Notes: generated by a model from the sequence alone, not told the origin. Shown: positions 1-8,497, counted from the stretch's first letter. The stretch: 26,547 nt of DNA from Fulvivirga aurantia (GCF_009711475.1 NZ_SMMD01000947.1:1-26547), one strand, 5' to 3'. Translations and numbers: made by a program.

Positions 1-7
1 TATTCCC

Positions 8-37
8 TTGAAACTAACTGTTAATAGCTTATCTTCG
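8..37 (+). promoter_or_regulatory. Candidate Bacteroidota promoter for the first histidine kinase
   Basis: TTG at 8-10 is followed after 19 bases by TATCTTCG at 30-37, which matches the Bacteroidota -7 element TAnnTTTG at all but one position. The spacing fits the TTG-N19-TAnnTTTG arrangement. It would start transcription about 28 bases before the ATG at 69. An A/T homopolymer tract (about 48-60) lies in the leader. One mismatch and the nearness of the window edge limit confidence. Confidence 0.4.
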
Positions 38-68
38 GGAGTTTGCTAAAAATTTTTTTTGATCAATC

Positions 69-2699
69 ATGGATGATTTAGGCGTTGATCGCTATGTTTT
101 GAGCGACTTTGTGGCCAATAGCGCTGAAGCTATTTGTATTTTTGATGCTAATCAGAAAGTCCTTGATTGGAATGCTCAGATGATTAAAACTACGGGTATT
201 GAGGCCTCTCTGGCCATTGCTCGTGATCTGCAAGATGTTATAGCTGACACTTCACTTGAGCCGATTCAGAAATGTATTAAACGAGCTCTTGCAGGTAAAT
301 CAACCGTATGCGAACATGTAATCGCAATTCACCCCGAAAATAGCCGCAAGTACTTTAAACCAAGCTTTACATTAGTAAGGGGAGCCGAGCCGGTATTGAT
401 CGCCATATTTAGAGAGGTTAAGCAAGAGCTTTTGAAAACAGCCGAAAGTCGCTTTAAACCTCTAATTGAAAAGTCACCCATTGCTACAGCCATATATAAT
501 CCTTGCGGCAGGCCAAGGTATTTCAATAAAGCTTATGGAGCTATCTGGGGTGCAGAAAGTGGCACCGGAGAGTTGGCGATTAGAGATTACAATATCTTGC
601 AAGATGAGCAGCTGGTAGAATTGGGTATTATGCCGTTCATTCAAAAGGCTTTCGCGGGTGAGTCTTGCGAAATACCACCAGTACCTTACACACCTGCAAA
701 AACACACTCAATAAAGCACCTGGGTCTTGGTGATCAGCGGTATGTAAAAGGGCACATCTTCCCTATCAAAGATGCTCAAAATGAAATTGACGAAGTAGTA
801 CTTGTGCTTACGGACGTAACCTATCATAAAAAAGCCGAGCAAATTCTTACTGATACTCATTTGAAATTTCAAATGCTCACCATCGGCCTACCGGGTGTGA
901 TTTATGAGTATTTAGTAAAAAACGGCAATTCCAAATTTAAGTATATCAGTGAGGGATGTGAGGAGATGTTTGGTGTTACTCCTGAAGAGGTGGTGTCAGA
1001 TAGTGACCTATTGCTCAAAAAAATACACCCAGAAGACTTACAAAGCTTTATAGACTCCTCGCAAGAAAGTGACAAAGATTTTAAAGGATGGCATTGGGAA
1101 GGGAGAATCGTTGTAGATGGCGAGGTTAAATGGATTGAAGGTAAATCTAGTCCTGCTAAAACTAAAAAAGGACATCTGGTAAGGTATGGTCTATTATTAG
1201 ATATTACAGATAAAAAACAAGTTGAGGCCCAGTATAAAATTACTGAGGAGCGGCTACAACTTGCCTTACAAGGCGCTGAAATAGGCATTTGGGAGTGGGA
1301 CACTAAAAAAAGAAAGACCATATTTAATCAGGCGTGGTCAAAGAACTTTGGTTATAACCCAAGTGAGCTGGAAAAAAAGTTTGAAGATTGGGCCAAGCGA
1401 ATCCACCCTGAAGATTTGTCTGGAGTTTATCGCAAGTTTAACCAACACCTTGCCGGAGAAACAGAGTTTTTTGAAGCCGAATATAGGTTCCTTACGAAAA
1501 AAGGAGACTATCGGTGGATCTTGGACAAAGGAAGAGCCGTGCAACGCGATGCTAAAGGCAATGTCACAAAAGCTGCTGGTACCTATCTGGATATAAATGA
1601 CATCAAAAATTCTGAGCTTCTCATTAAACGTAATGAGCAGCTCTTTACACAGCTCTTTGAGAACTCACCTCTAGGCATTGTTATGCTCGATGAAAAGCAT
1701 AAAGTGCTTCAGATGAATAAAGGATTTGAGAATATTTTTGGCTTTTCTAAAAGAGAAATAGTTGGAAATAGGCTTAATGATATAATTGTGCCCAAAGAAC
1801 TCGGTAAAGAGGCGATGGATATAAACATGCTCACCACCAGTGGTAAAGTGGGCATGCTTGAGTCATATCGGGTAAATAAGTCTGGAGTGGAGATTCCGGT
1901 GCTCATTTATGGGGTACCTGTAAGCCTTGATAATGAAACTATCGGAATCTACGGAATCTATGTTGATATCACAGATAGAAAGCGTGCCGAGCATGAGCTT
2001 CAAATAAGAAATAACGAATTAGATAATTTCGTTTATAAAGTGTCTCACGACCTTAGAGCACCATTATCATCAATACTTGGTCTTGTTCATCTGGCAAATC
2101 ATGAGCAAAATGAAGATGACATCAGAGAGTATATCACCATAATAGAGAGCAGAGTTCAGCAGTTAGACAACTTCATTAATGATGTATTAAGTCATTCCAA
2201 AAATCTTAAGTTGGCACTGTCTGTAGAGCCAATTGATTTTAAGTCTGTAGTTGAAAGTTGTTTTGAAGACCTTAGCTACTTGCCTAAAGCCTCTCTCATA
2301 CGAAAAGAGATAAACATTGATGAAAGAGTTTTTTATAGCGATCGGTGGAGAATCAATGAGATTTTTAGAAACCTCATCTCAAATGCCATAAAGTATCTAA
2401 ATACAGAGATTGACAATCCATTTGTAAAAATTGATATAAAAGTAACAGATGCCAGAGCCACAATTATTTTAGAAGACAATGGTATTGGCATAGAAAAAGA
2501 TACCCTACCAAAGGTTTTTGAAATGTTTTTTAGAGCTACAGAATACTCCGAAGGCTCAGGAATAGGGCTTTATATTGTAAAAAATGCAGTCGAAAAACTT
2601 GGGGGTAAAGTGACCGTGAAAAGCCAGCCATCAGTTGGTACTACATTTAAGCTTACCATACCTAATAGCAAAGAAGCGTTTCTCAATATGAGCAAATAA
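69..2699 (+). CDS. Multi-PAS cytosolic sensor histidine kinase
   Basis: An 876-residue kinase with no signal peptide or membrane segment, so probably a cytoplasmic sensor. By sequence pattern it carries five PAS-type domains at about residues 10-115, 124-257, 264-388, 392-518 and 526-645; several end in PAC-like D-I-T-D-x-K endings. The fourth has the G-I-W-E-W pattern of the PAS_3 type. A HisKA domain follows (about 650-720) with the phospho-acceptor His660 in SHDLRAPLSS. The HATPase domain (about 755-868) shows the N-box NLISNAIKY, the G1 box DNGIGI, the F-box FEMFFRA and the G2 box GSGIGLYIV, so it should be catalytically competent. There is no receiver domain and no response regulator in the window, so its output partner and ligand are unknown. 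An in-frame TGA at 60-62 fixes ATG 69 as the first possible start. Its kinase core resembles those of the two kinases at 9500-13057. Confidence 0.93.
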   Translation: MDDLGVDRYVLSDFVANSAEAICIFDANQKVLDWNAQMIKTTGIEASLAIARDLQDVIADTSLEPIQKCIKRALAGKSTVCEHVIAIHPENSRKYFKPSFTLVRGAEPVLIAIFREVKQELLKTAESRFKPLIEKSPIATAIYNPCGRPRYFNKAYGAIWGAESGTGELAIRDYNILQDEQLVELGIMPFIQKAFAGESCEIPPVPYTPAKTHSIKHLGLGDQRYVKGHIFPIKDAQNEIDEVVLVLTDVTYHKKAEQILTDTHLKFQMLTIGLPGVIYEYLVKNGNSKFKYISEGCEEMFGVTPEEVVSDSDLLLKKIHPEDLQSFIDSSQESDKDFKGWHWEGRIVVDGEVKWIEGKSSPAKTKKGHLVRYGLLLDITDKKQVEAQYKITEERLQLALQGAEIGIWEWDTKKRKTIFNQAWSKNFGYNPSELEKKFEDWAKRIHPEDLSGVYRKFNQHLAGETEFFEAEYRFLTKKGDYRWILDKGRAVQRDAKGNVTKAAGTYLDINDIKNSELLIKRNEQLFTQLFENSPLGIVMLDEKHKVLQMNKGFENIFGFSKREIVGNRLNDIIVPKELGKEAMDINMLTTSGKVGMLESYRVNKSGVEIPVLIYGVPVSLDNETIGIYGIYVDITDRKRAEHELQIRNNELDNFVYKVSHDLRAPLSSILGLVHLANHEQNEDDIREYITIIESRVQQLDNFINDVLSHSKNLKLALSVEPIDFKSVVESCFEDLSYLPKASLIRKEINIDERVFYSDRWRINEIFRNLISNAIKYLNTEIDNPFVKIDIKVTDARATIILEDNGIGIEKDTLPKVFEMFFRATEYSEGSGIGLYIVKNAVEKLGGKVTVKSQPSVGTTFKLTIPNSKEAFLNMSK

Positions 2700-2724
2700 G
2701 CCTTAGAAAGCTTATAATTGCAAC

Positions 2725-3891
2725 ATGAAAATCGTTGAAGTATCTACCAAAAAACATCAAAAGGACTTTCTTAAACTGCCAGTAAAGATATACAAAGACG
2801 AACCCAATTGGATTCGCCCTTTGGATAAAGATATTGAGGCCGTTTTTGATCCTAAAAAGAATAAGACATTCAGAAATGGAGAATGTATCAGGTGGATGCT
2901 ATATACCAATGATGGTGAGCCTATTGGTCGTGTAGCGGCATTCATAAATAAGAAAACGGTAAATAAAGACAACGATCAGCCTACTGGCGGGATGGGTTTC
3001 TTTGAGTGCATTGACGACAAGGAAGCAGCCTTTTTGTTGATGGACGCGTGTAAAGAATGGCTTGAGGAGAAAGGTATGGAAGCCATGGATGGCCCTGTAA
3101 ATTTTGGAGAACGTGACAAATGGTGGGGCTTATTGGTAGATGGATTTGAACGCGAGCCTAACTACAGTTGTAATTATAACCTTCCTTACTATCAGACTTT
3201 CTTCGAAGAGTACGGCTTTCAAATTTATTTCAAACAATTTACCTATGGTAGAAAGGTAAAAGATCCTTTTGCACCTAAGTTGGTTGAGAAAGCCAAAAAA
3301 ATATACCAAAACCCTGACTACACTTTCCGTCACCTGGAAATGAGTAAGCTTGATAAGTATACGGAAGATTTTAGAACGGTGTACAACAAGGCATGGGCAA
3401 GGCACAAAGGAGTAGCTAAAATGTCTTCTTTGCAGGCAAAAAATATAATGAAACAGCTAAAGCCAATTATAGATGAGCAAATCATCTGGTATGGTTACTA
3501 CAAAGATGAACCGGTGGCTTTTTATATAAACCTTCCTGAGGTAAATCAAATTTTTAAACACGTAAACGGTAATCTTAACTGGTGGGGGAAGCTGGTTTTC
3601 TTATACCACAAGTGGAGAAAGACGTGTAAAAAGATGCTGGGTCTCGTGTTTGGTATTGTGCCTGAGCACCAAGGCAAAGGTGTAGAAGGTGCTTTAGTAA
3701 TGTCGACCGCTAAAAAAGTACAGGACGAATACCATCGCTATCCTGATTTAGAGATGAATTGGATAGGCGATTTTAACCCTAAAATGTTGCGCGTGGTAGA
3801 ACAAGTAGGGGGAGAAATCGTAAAAACGCATATTACTTACAGGAAGCTTTTCGATGAATCTAAACCATTTAAAAGAGCTCCAATGCAATAA
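2725..3891 (+). CDS. GNAT-superfamily acyltransferase-like protein (YghO-like)
   Basis: A 388-residue soluble protein. The C-terminal part (about residues 240-370) contains a GNAT acyl-CoA pyrophosphate-binding motif, visible as V-P-E-H-Q-G-K-G-V-E-G-A (Q-x-x-G-x-G/A type). The N-terminal half has the K-I-Y-K-D-E-P-N-W and G-F-F-E-C-I-D-D segments that I associate with a broad uncharacterised family of about 390 residues including E. coli YghO. From memory, the acyl-CoA-dependent bacterial ceramide synthase of Caulobacter is a more distant member; a lipid-acylation role here is inference only. The gene starts 25 bases after the upstream kinase and ends 6 bases before the next gene, so the three may be co-transcribed. 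A weak -7-like TATAATTG (2713-2720) lies just before its ATG. The substrate cannot be read from the sequence. Confidence 0.75.
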   Translation: MKIVEVSTKKHQKDFLKLPVKIYKDEPNWIRPLDKDIEAVFDPKKNKTFRNGECIRWMLYTNDGEPIGRVAAFINKKTVNKDNDQPTGGMGFFECIDDKEAAFLLMDACKEWLEEKGMEAMDGPVNFGERDKWWGLLVDGFEREPNYSCNYNLPYYQTFFEEYGFQIYFKQFTYGRKVKDPFAPKLVEKAKKIYQNPDYTFRHLEMSKLDKYTEDFRTVYNKAWARHKGVAKMSSLQAKNIMKQLKPIIDEQIIWYGYYKDEPVAFYINLPEVNQIFKHVNGNLNWWGKLVFLYHKWRKTCKKMLGLVFGIVPEHQGKGVEGALVMSTAKKVQDEYHRYPDLEMNWIGDFNPKMLRVVEQVGGEIVKTHITYRKLFDESKPFKRAPMQ

Positions 3892-3897
3892 TGAGTT

Positions 3898-4452
3898 ATG
3901 CGAATGAAGGGCAGAACCAGGTTTCTTATCAAAAACCTTCTTAAAGGCCTACTCGGTCTTGCTGTCATTATCATTATCTATACCTTATTGCAAAAGTATG
4001 CTGGGTTTGATGTGTTTATGGATTACATCAGCCAGTGGCCGTTAATAGTCTATACCGTATTTATAATCTCAGAAGTTGTTTTTGGTATAATACCTCCAGA
4101 ATTATTTATGATCTGGTCGATTAAAAGCGGTGCTTTTGAGGCATATGCCTTAGATGTAGCACTCTTGGCAATCATTTCTTTCATGGCAGGGGTACTCGGT
4201 TTCTTTATCGGCTCTTATCTAAAAAAAGCGCTTCCTACATTTTTTGAGAAATATGTGCTGAAGTACAAAAAGACATTGAAAAGATATGGTGGCTTATTGA
4301 TTTTTGTTGGGGCAGTAACACCTATTCCATTTTCGGCAGTATGTATGTTGGTTGGTTCTACCCACTACCCTTTTGGGAGGTTTGCAATCATTGCTTCAGC
4401 TCGATTTTTGCGGTTTGCAGTATATGCTTTTACCATTTATCAATTCAATTAA
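3898..4452 (+). CDS. Small VTT/SNARE-associated (DedA-like) membrane protein
   Basis: A 184-residue integral membrane protein with about four to five hydrophobic segments: residues about 13-32, 43-65, 80-107 and a C-terminal pair about 134-180. The central G-V-L-G-F-F-I-G-S-Y-L and the later F-V-G-A-V-T-P-I-P-F followed by a G-R-F segment match the VTT (SNARE-associated Golgi/YqaA-DedA) pattern, a family linked to lipid scrambling and envelope homeostasis. The N-terminus is basic (MRMKGRTR), so no cleavable signal is expected. ATG 3898 was chosen; a second in-frame ATG lies at 3904. The gene begins 6 bases after the GNAT stop. The exact subfamily and substrate are unknown. Confidence 0.7.
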   Translation: MRMKGRTRFLIKNLLKGLLGLAVIIIIYTLLQKYAGFDVFMDYISQWPLIVYTVFIISEVVFGIIPPELFMIWSIKSGAFEAYALDVALLAIISFMAGVLGFFIGSYLKKALPTFFEKYVLKYKKTLKRYGGLLIFVGAVTPIPFSAVCMLVGSTHYPFGRFAIIASARFLRFAVYAFTIYQFN

Positions 4453-4455
4453 TAA

Positions 4456-4485
4456 TTGCCCGCTAGCCCAAAACCTTTAACTTTG
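4456..4485 (+). promoter_or_regulatory. Bacteroidota-type promoter of hemH
   Basis: TTG at 4456-4458, a 19-base spacer, and a perfect TAnnTTTG (TAACTTTG, 4478-4485). This is the best full promoter match in the window. It leaves a leader of about 18 bases before the hemH ATG, so ferrochelatase can be transcribed independently of the upstream kinase/GNAT/VTT genes. Confidence 0.7.
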
Positions 4486-4506
4486 CGGTCTGTTTATTGA
4501 AGCGAG

Positions 4507-5514
4507 ATGAAAGCAAAAACCGGAGTACTATTAATCAATTTAGGAACCCCCGATAGCCCGTCTGTAGGTGATGTGAGGTCCTACCTTTCCCAATTTCTTA
4601 ACGACCCCCGAGTAATCGACATCCCCTGGTTGTTGAGAAAGATTCTTGTAAATCTTATTATCGTGCCTTTTAGAGCACCAAAATCTGCTAAAATTTATAA
4701 AGAGCTGTGGGATGAAAAAGGCTCTCCACTTATTTACCACAGTGAAAATGCAGCAGAACTGCTTCAAAAAGAGCTGGGTGACGAGTATAAGGTGCATCTT
4801 GCGATGCGCTACAAAAACCCAAACATTGTAGATGTGCTCAAAGACATGAGAAAAATTGGGTATAGCAAATTGGTGGTTTTACCGATGTTTCCTCAATATG
4901 CATCTGCATCTACCGGCTCAGCATTAGACCTGGTTATGAAAGAAGTAAGTAAGTGGTGGGTAATTCCAGAAATGAAAATAATAAGCCAGTACTACGACCA
5001 TCCTGATTATATAGATGCATTTGTAGACAGAGCACAGAAATATAACCTTGATGATTACGACCATGTCTTATTTTCTTATCATGGCCTCCCCACCCGACAG
5101 GTTGATAAAGTATATGACGAAGGCTTGTGTGAAGAAAAACATTGCGAAAATGAAATCACGGAAGAAAATAAGTTTTGCTACAAAGCGACAAGCTATGCTA
5201 CCACAAGGTTACTAGCCGCAAAACTTGGTCTGGAGGAAAAAGATTATACAGTTTGCTTTCAGTCGAGGTTAGACCAAAAATGGCTGGAGCCATTCTCAGA
5301 CAAAGTGGTAGAGCAAAAAGCCAAAGAGGGCGCTAAGAAGTTATTGGTGTTTTCACCTGCCTTTACTGCCGATTGTCTGGAAACAATTATCGAAATTGGT
5401 GACGAATATCAAGAGATATTTGAGGAGCACGGAGGAGAAAAAGTACAGCTTGTAGAAAGCTTAAACGACCACCCCAAGTGGGTAAATTGCCTAAAAGATT
5501 TGGTGCTTAATTAA
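4507..5514 (+). CDS. hemH: Ferrochelatase
   Basis: Inserts ferrous iron into protoporphyrin IX as the final step of protohaem synthesis (coproporphyrin III in the alternative pathway; the sequence alone does not decide). At 335 residues it has normal family length. Hallmarks are the N-terminal GVLLINLGTPDSP, the catalytic His192 in F-S-Y-H-G-L-P and Glu292 in A-D-C-L-E-T-I-I-E-I. A four-cysteine cluster (C-E-E-K-H-C, then F-C, and C-L-E) lies around residues 210-291. It ends 3 bases before the convergent cysteine desulfurase stop, with no visible terminator between them. The clear promoter at 4456-4485 supports ATG 4507. Confidence 0.97.
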   Translation: MKAKTGVLLINLGTPDSPSVGDVRSYLSQFLNDPRVIDIPWLLRKILVNLIIVPFRAPKSAKIYKELWDEKGSPLIYHSENAAELLQKELGDEYKVHLAMRYKNPNIVDVLKDMRKIGYSKLVVLPMFPQYASASTGSALDLVMKEVSKWWVIPEMKIISQYYDHPDYIDAFVDRAQKYNLDDYDHVLFSYHGLPTRQVDKVYDEGLCEEKHCENEITEENKFCYKATSYATTRLLAAKLGLEEKDYTVCFQSRLDQKWLEPFSDKVVEQKAKEGAKKLLVFSPAFTADCLETIIEIGDEYQEIFEEHGGEKVQLVESLNDHPKWVNCLKDLVLN

Positions 5515-5517
5515 AAC

Positions 5518-6660
5518 CTAAACAGTTACTTCTTTATAAAACTCAGCCACTTTATCTGCTGCGTAGTCGATTTCTTCCGGAGTATTGAATTTGCTGAAAG
5601 AAAACCTTACAGCACCTCTTTTCGGATTTGAATTGATGCCTGTAAGCACATGTGAGCCGGTAGAGGCTCCACTCGAACAGGCACTTCCGCCAGAAGCTGA
5701 AATGCCATTAATATCTAAAGTAAATAAGAGCATGTCATTATCTGCAGATTCAGGCAGGCACACGTTTAGCACAGTGTAAAGGCTCTTGTCTGCATTGGCA
5801 GAATCACCATTGAAGCTAACCCCGCTAATTTTTTCACGCAAGTTGGCAATCATTCTGTCCTTCAGTCCTTGAATGTAATTGTGGTGCTCCTCCATATCTC
5901 TGTAAGCAATTTCCAACGCTTTGGACAAGCCAATGATACCATGCACGTTTTCAGTACCACCTCTCATGCTTCGCTCCTGGGCACCACCTAAAATAAAGGG
6001 CCCTACCTTCGTCTTTTTGTTGATATACATAAACCCGATACCCTTTGGGCCGTGAAATTTATGTGCTGCTCCTGTGATACAGTCAACTGTCAATGAGGAG
6101 AGGTCATGCACATAATGCCCCATAGTCTGCACGGTGTCGGAGTGAAAGACTGCTTTATGCTTTTTACAAATAATGCCGATTTCCTCAATGTCATTAATAT
6201 TTCCAATCTCATTGTTGGCATGCATGAGCGAAACTAATGACTGCTCATTGTTTGCAAGAAGCTCTTCCAGATGATTAAGATCGGCATGACCTTTCTCATC
6301 AAGCTTTACATAACTCAGTTTGATCTTGCCTAGAGATTCAAGATTTTGTAGTGTTTGTAGTACAGCTTTATGTTCTATGGTAGAAGTTATGGCATGGGTG
6401 AGCCCATGTGTTTCGATGCCACTACAGATAAGTGCATTGTCAGCTTCTGTACCTCCCGATGTAAAGAATATTTCACCAGGTGTAGCATTTAATAGTTTTG
6501 CCACATTCTTTCTGGCATACTCGATAGCAGACCGAACCTCGCGACCATGAGAATGTACAGAAGACGGATTGCCATAATTTCCTTTTAAGAAAGGAAGCAT
6601 GGCGTCTAATACTTCAGGGTCAATAGGTGTGGTAGCCGCATTGTCGAGGTATACCTTCAT
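5518..6660 (-). CDS. Cysteine desulfurase (IscS/NifS family)
   Basis: A PLP-dependent enzyme that removes sulfur from L-cysteine as an enzyme persulfide for Fe-S cluster and thiocofactor synthesis. At 380 residues it starts with Y-L-D-N-A-A-T-T-P and carries the TSGGTEADN cofactor segment, the PLP lysine Lys201 in A-H-K-F-H-G-P-K-G, the R-G-G-T-E-N motif, and the catalytic Cys328 in G-G-S-A-C-S-S-G within a flexible loop, as in group I desulfurases. It starts 6 bases downstream of the glmM stop, so the two almost certainly share a transcript. No scaffold protein or SUF genes are nearby, so IscS, NifS or a tRNA-thiolation specialist cannot be distinguished. Confidence 0.95.
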   Translation of the reverse strand: MKVYLDNAATTPIDPEVLDAMLPFLKGNYGNPSSVHSHGREVRSAIEYARKNVAKLLNATPGEIFFTSGGTEADNALICSGIETHGLTHAITSTIEHKAVLQTLQNLESLGKIKLSYVKLDEKGHADLNHLEELLANNEQSLVSLMHANNEIGNINDIEEIGIICKKHKAVFHSDTVQTMGHYVHDLSSLTVDCITGAAHKFHGPKGIGFMYINKKTKVGPFILGGAQERSMRGGTENVHGIIGLSKALEIAYRDMEEHHNYIQGLKDRMIANLREKISGVSFNGDSANADKSLYTVLNVCLPESADNDMLLFTLDINGISASGGSACSSGASTGSHVLTGINSNPKRGAVRFSFSKFNTPEEIDYAADKVAEFYKEVTV

Positions 6661-6666
6661 GATCTT

Positions 6667-8058
6667 TTAGGCTTTGGTTGATATAATTTCTTTAATGTCT
6701 TCGATAAGCTTTTTAGCCAGGTGCTCAGCCGTAACTTCAGAGCTTGATTCAGAATAAATCCTAATTATAGGCTCTGTGTTTGATTTACGCAAGTGTACCC
6801 ACTCATCATCAAACTCAATTTTTACACCATCAATAGTGTTTATAGGTCTTGATGCATATTGTTTTTTGATTTCTTCTAGCACATTATCTACATCTATTTG
6901 AGGTGTAAGCTCAATTTTGTTTTTAGAGATGTGATAATTAGGGTACGTAGCTCTCAGTCTTGAAGCTGATTTGCCAAACTTGGCTAAGTGAGTGAGAAAT
7001 AATGCGATACCAACTAAGGCGTCTCTTCCGTAGTGTAGTTCTGGTAATATTATACCTCCATTACCCTCTCCTCCGATGATTGCATCAGTGGCTTTCATGG
7101 CTTCAACTACATTTACTTCTCCTACAGCAGCTGCCGTATACTTACCTCCGTGCTTTTCTGTTACAACACGTAAGGCCATAGAAGACGACAGGTTTGAGAC
7201 TGTATTACCTTTCTTCTGAGATAAAATATAATCTGCTACTGCAACAAGCGTGTATTCTTCCCCAAACGGTGTACCGTCTTCATTAATCAGAGCAAGTCTG
7301 TCAACATCCGGATCTACTACAATACCCAGATCATACTTGCCTTTTTCTATTTCAGAGCATATCTGATTTAGGTTTTCTGGTAGAGGCTCCGGGTTGTGAG
7401 GAAAGTGACCCGTAGGCTTGCAGTATAACTCCTTTACTTGGTTTACACCTAAAGCCTTAAGTAGTTTTGGTACTGATATACCTCCTGTTGAGTTTACACA
7501 GTCTATAGCTACGCTAAAGTTTTTTGCTTTTATAGCCTCAACATCTACCAATGGTAAAGCACAAATCTTTTCTATATGCTTATCTATGTAAGTGTCGTTG
7601 GTCTTGTATTTACCAAGATGTAAAACCTCGGCAAATTCAAAAGACTCTTTTTCTGCCAACTCAAGCACCTCAGCACCTTCTGCGGCAGATATAAACTCAC
7701 CTTTGTCATTTAGGAGCTTAAGCGCATTCCATTGTATGGGATTATGGCTGGCAGTAAGGATTATGCCTCCGGCAGCTTTTTCTTCTGGCACGGCCAACTC
7801 TACCGTAGGTGTGGTAGAAAGTCCTAAATCTACCACATCGATACCGAGACCGATGAGTGTATTGGCAACAAGACTGTTTACCATCTCTCCAGATATTCTG
7901 GCGTCTCTACCGATCACTATTTTATTTATACCAGACTTGTTTTTAGCCCAGCTGCCATATGCTGCAGCAAATTTTACAATATCGAGAGGGGTTAAGCCTT
8001 CGCCTGTTTCCCCACCAATCGTACCTCTTATGCCTGATATTGATTTAATTAATGCCAC
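6667..8058 (-). CDS. glmM: Phosphoglucosamine mutase (alpha-D-phosphohexomutase family)
   Basis: Interconverts glucosamine-6-phosphate and glucosamine-1-phosphate on the way to UDP-GlcNAc for peptidoglycan. At 463 residues the four-domain layout is visible: N-terminal S-I-S-G-I-R-G-T-I-G-G, phosphoserine Ser104 in T-A-S-H-N-P, the Mg-binding loop D-P-D-V-D-R, the sugar-specificity loop G-G-E-G-N-G-G (in place of the G-E-x-S-G-H of E. coli GlmM and PMM) and the phosphate-binding S-N-T-E-P near the C-terminus. The specificity loop resembles archaeal-type phosphoglucosamine mutases, so phosphoglucomutase or phosphomannomutase side activity is possible. The start is GTG at 8058, which puts the family-typical A-L-I-K-S-I-S-G right at the N-terminus. 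A perfect -7 element lies about 36 bases upstream. It is first in a two-gene unit with the cysteine desulfurase. Confidence 0.92.
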   Translation of the reverse strand: MALIKSISGIRGTIGGETGEGLTPLDIVKFAAAYGSWAKNKSGINKIVIGRDARISGEMVNSLVANTLIGLGIDVVDLGLSTTPTVELAVPEEKAAGGIILTASHNPIQWNALKLLNDKGEFISAAEGAEVLELAEKESFEFAEVLHLGKYKTNDTYIDKHIEKICALPLVDVEAIKAKNFSVAIDCVNSTGGISVPKLLKALGVNQVKELYCKPTGHFPHNPEPLPENLNQICSEIEKGKYDLGIVVDPDVDRLALINEDGTPFGEEYTLVAVADYILSQKKGNTVSNLSSSMALRVVTEKHGGKYTAAAVGEVNVVEAMKATDAIIGGEGNGGIILPELHYGRDALVGIALFLTHLAKFGKSASRLRATYPNYHISKNKIELTPQIDVDNVLEEIKKQYASRPINTIDGVKIEFDDEWVHLRKSNTEPIIRIYSESSSEVTAEHLAKKLIEDIKEIISTKA

Positions 8059-8093
8059 GTAAGTTATATTTTATGTCTATTTGTAATGAACTG

Positions 8094-8101
8094 CAAAGTT
8101 A
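8094..8101 (-). promoter_or_regulatory. -7 promoter element upstream of glmM
   Basis: On the minus strand this reads TAACTTTG, a perfect TAnnTTTG, 35 bases before the GTG start of glmM. No TTG is found at the expected -33 distance, so only the -7 half is supported. Confidence 0.5.
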
Positions 8102-8248
8102 TAAATTTTCTTGTGCTTGAAGGTGCATCAGGTAAATATGAATATGCACTATTTGCACATCAAGCCCAATAATAGAGCCCATCAGCTTTAAAAGCTGTTG
8201 ATAAATTTTATTTAAGAAATTAAGATTCTTATTTGAGCAGGAGGGTGA

Positions 8249-8479
8249 CTATTTATACTGCTCGATTACTTTGTTTACCTCAGATTCCGGGTTGCCGCAG
8301 CCATCACCGGGGGTAACTGATTTACCGCAAAAACCGCAGGTAGTACCTTCTTTATTTAAGTATGGGTTTTGAGATGCACACGTACCTTTAAACTCACCAT
8401 CCTTTAAAAAGATGAGCCTCACACACATGAGTGCAAAAAAGATACCTATGAAACCAATGCCGAATAATAAAGTAGTCAT
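8249..8479 (-). CDS. Small membrane-anchored CxxC protein, function unknown
   Basis: About 76 residues. One N-terminal hydrophobic helix (T-L-L-F-G-I-G-F-I-G-I-F-F-A-L) is followed by a short soluble tail with G-E-F-K-G-T-C-A-S-Q-N-P, then T-T-C-G-F-C-G and D-G-C-G-N. The four tail cysteines, including one CxxC, suggest a small metal or disulfide site. I recall similar short proteins annotated only as membrane or secreted proteins in Bacteroidota; no function is established to my knowledge. I chose ATG 8479 rather than the in-frame TTG at 8500, because TTG 8500 lies inside a perfect -7 promoter element (8498-8505). The gene is divergent from mazG and lies upstream of glmM on the same strand, separated from it by about 190 bases. 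Confidence 0.75.
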   Translation of the reverse strand: MTTLLFGIGFIGIFFALMCVRLIFLKDGEFKGTCASQNPYLNKEGTTCGFCGKSVTPGDGCGNPESEVNKVIEQYK

Positions 8480-8497
8480 GTTTTCTATAAATTTGGG

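Noticed and set aside
902..1321. Minus-strand open frame of 139 codons inside the first kinase
   Set aside because: The plus-strand frame encodes recognisable PAS domains there; the antisense product has no domain pattern.
8183..8197. Palindrome CAGCTTTAAAAGCTG between glmM and the small gene
   Set aside because: It folds only with a very short loop or a 5-base stem and has no T-tract, so neither terminator nor operator is supported beyond chance.
8213..8231. TAAGAA/TTCTTA hairpin after the small CxxC gene as a terminator
   Set aside because: A six-base stem made mostly of A-T pairs without a clean T-run on the minus strand; too weak to call.
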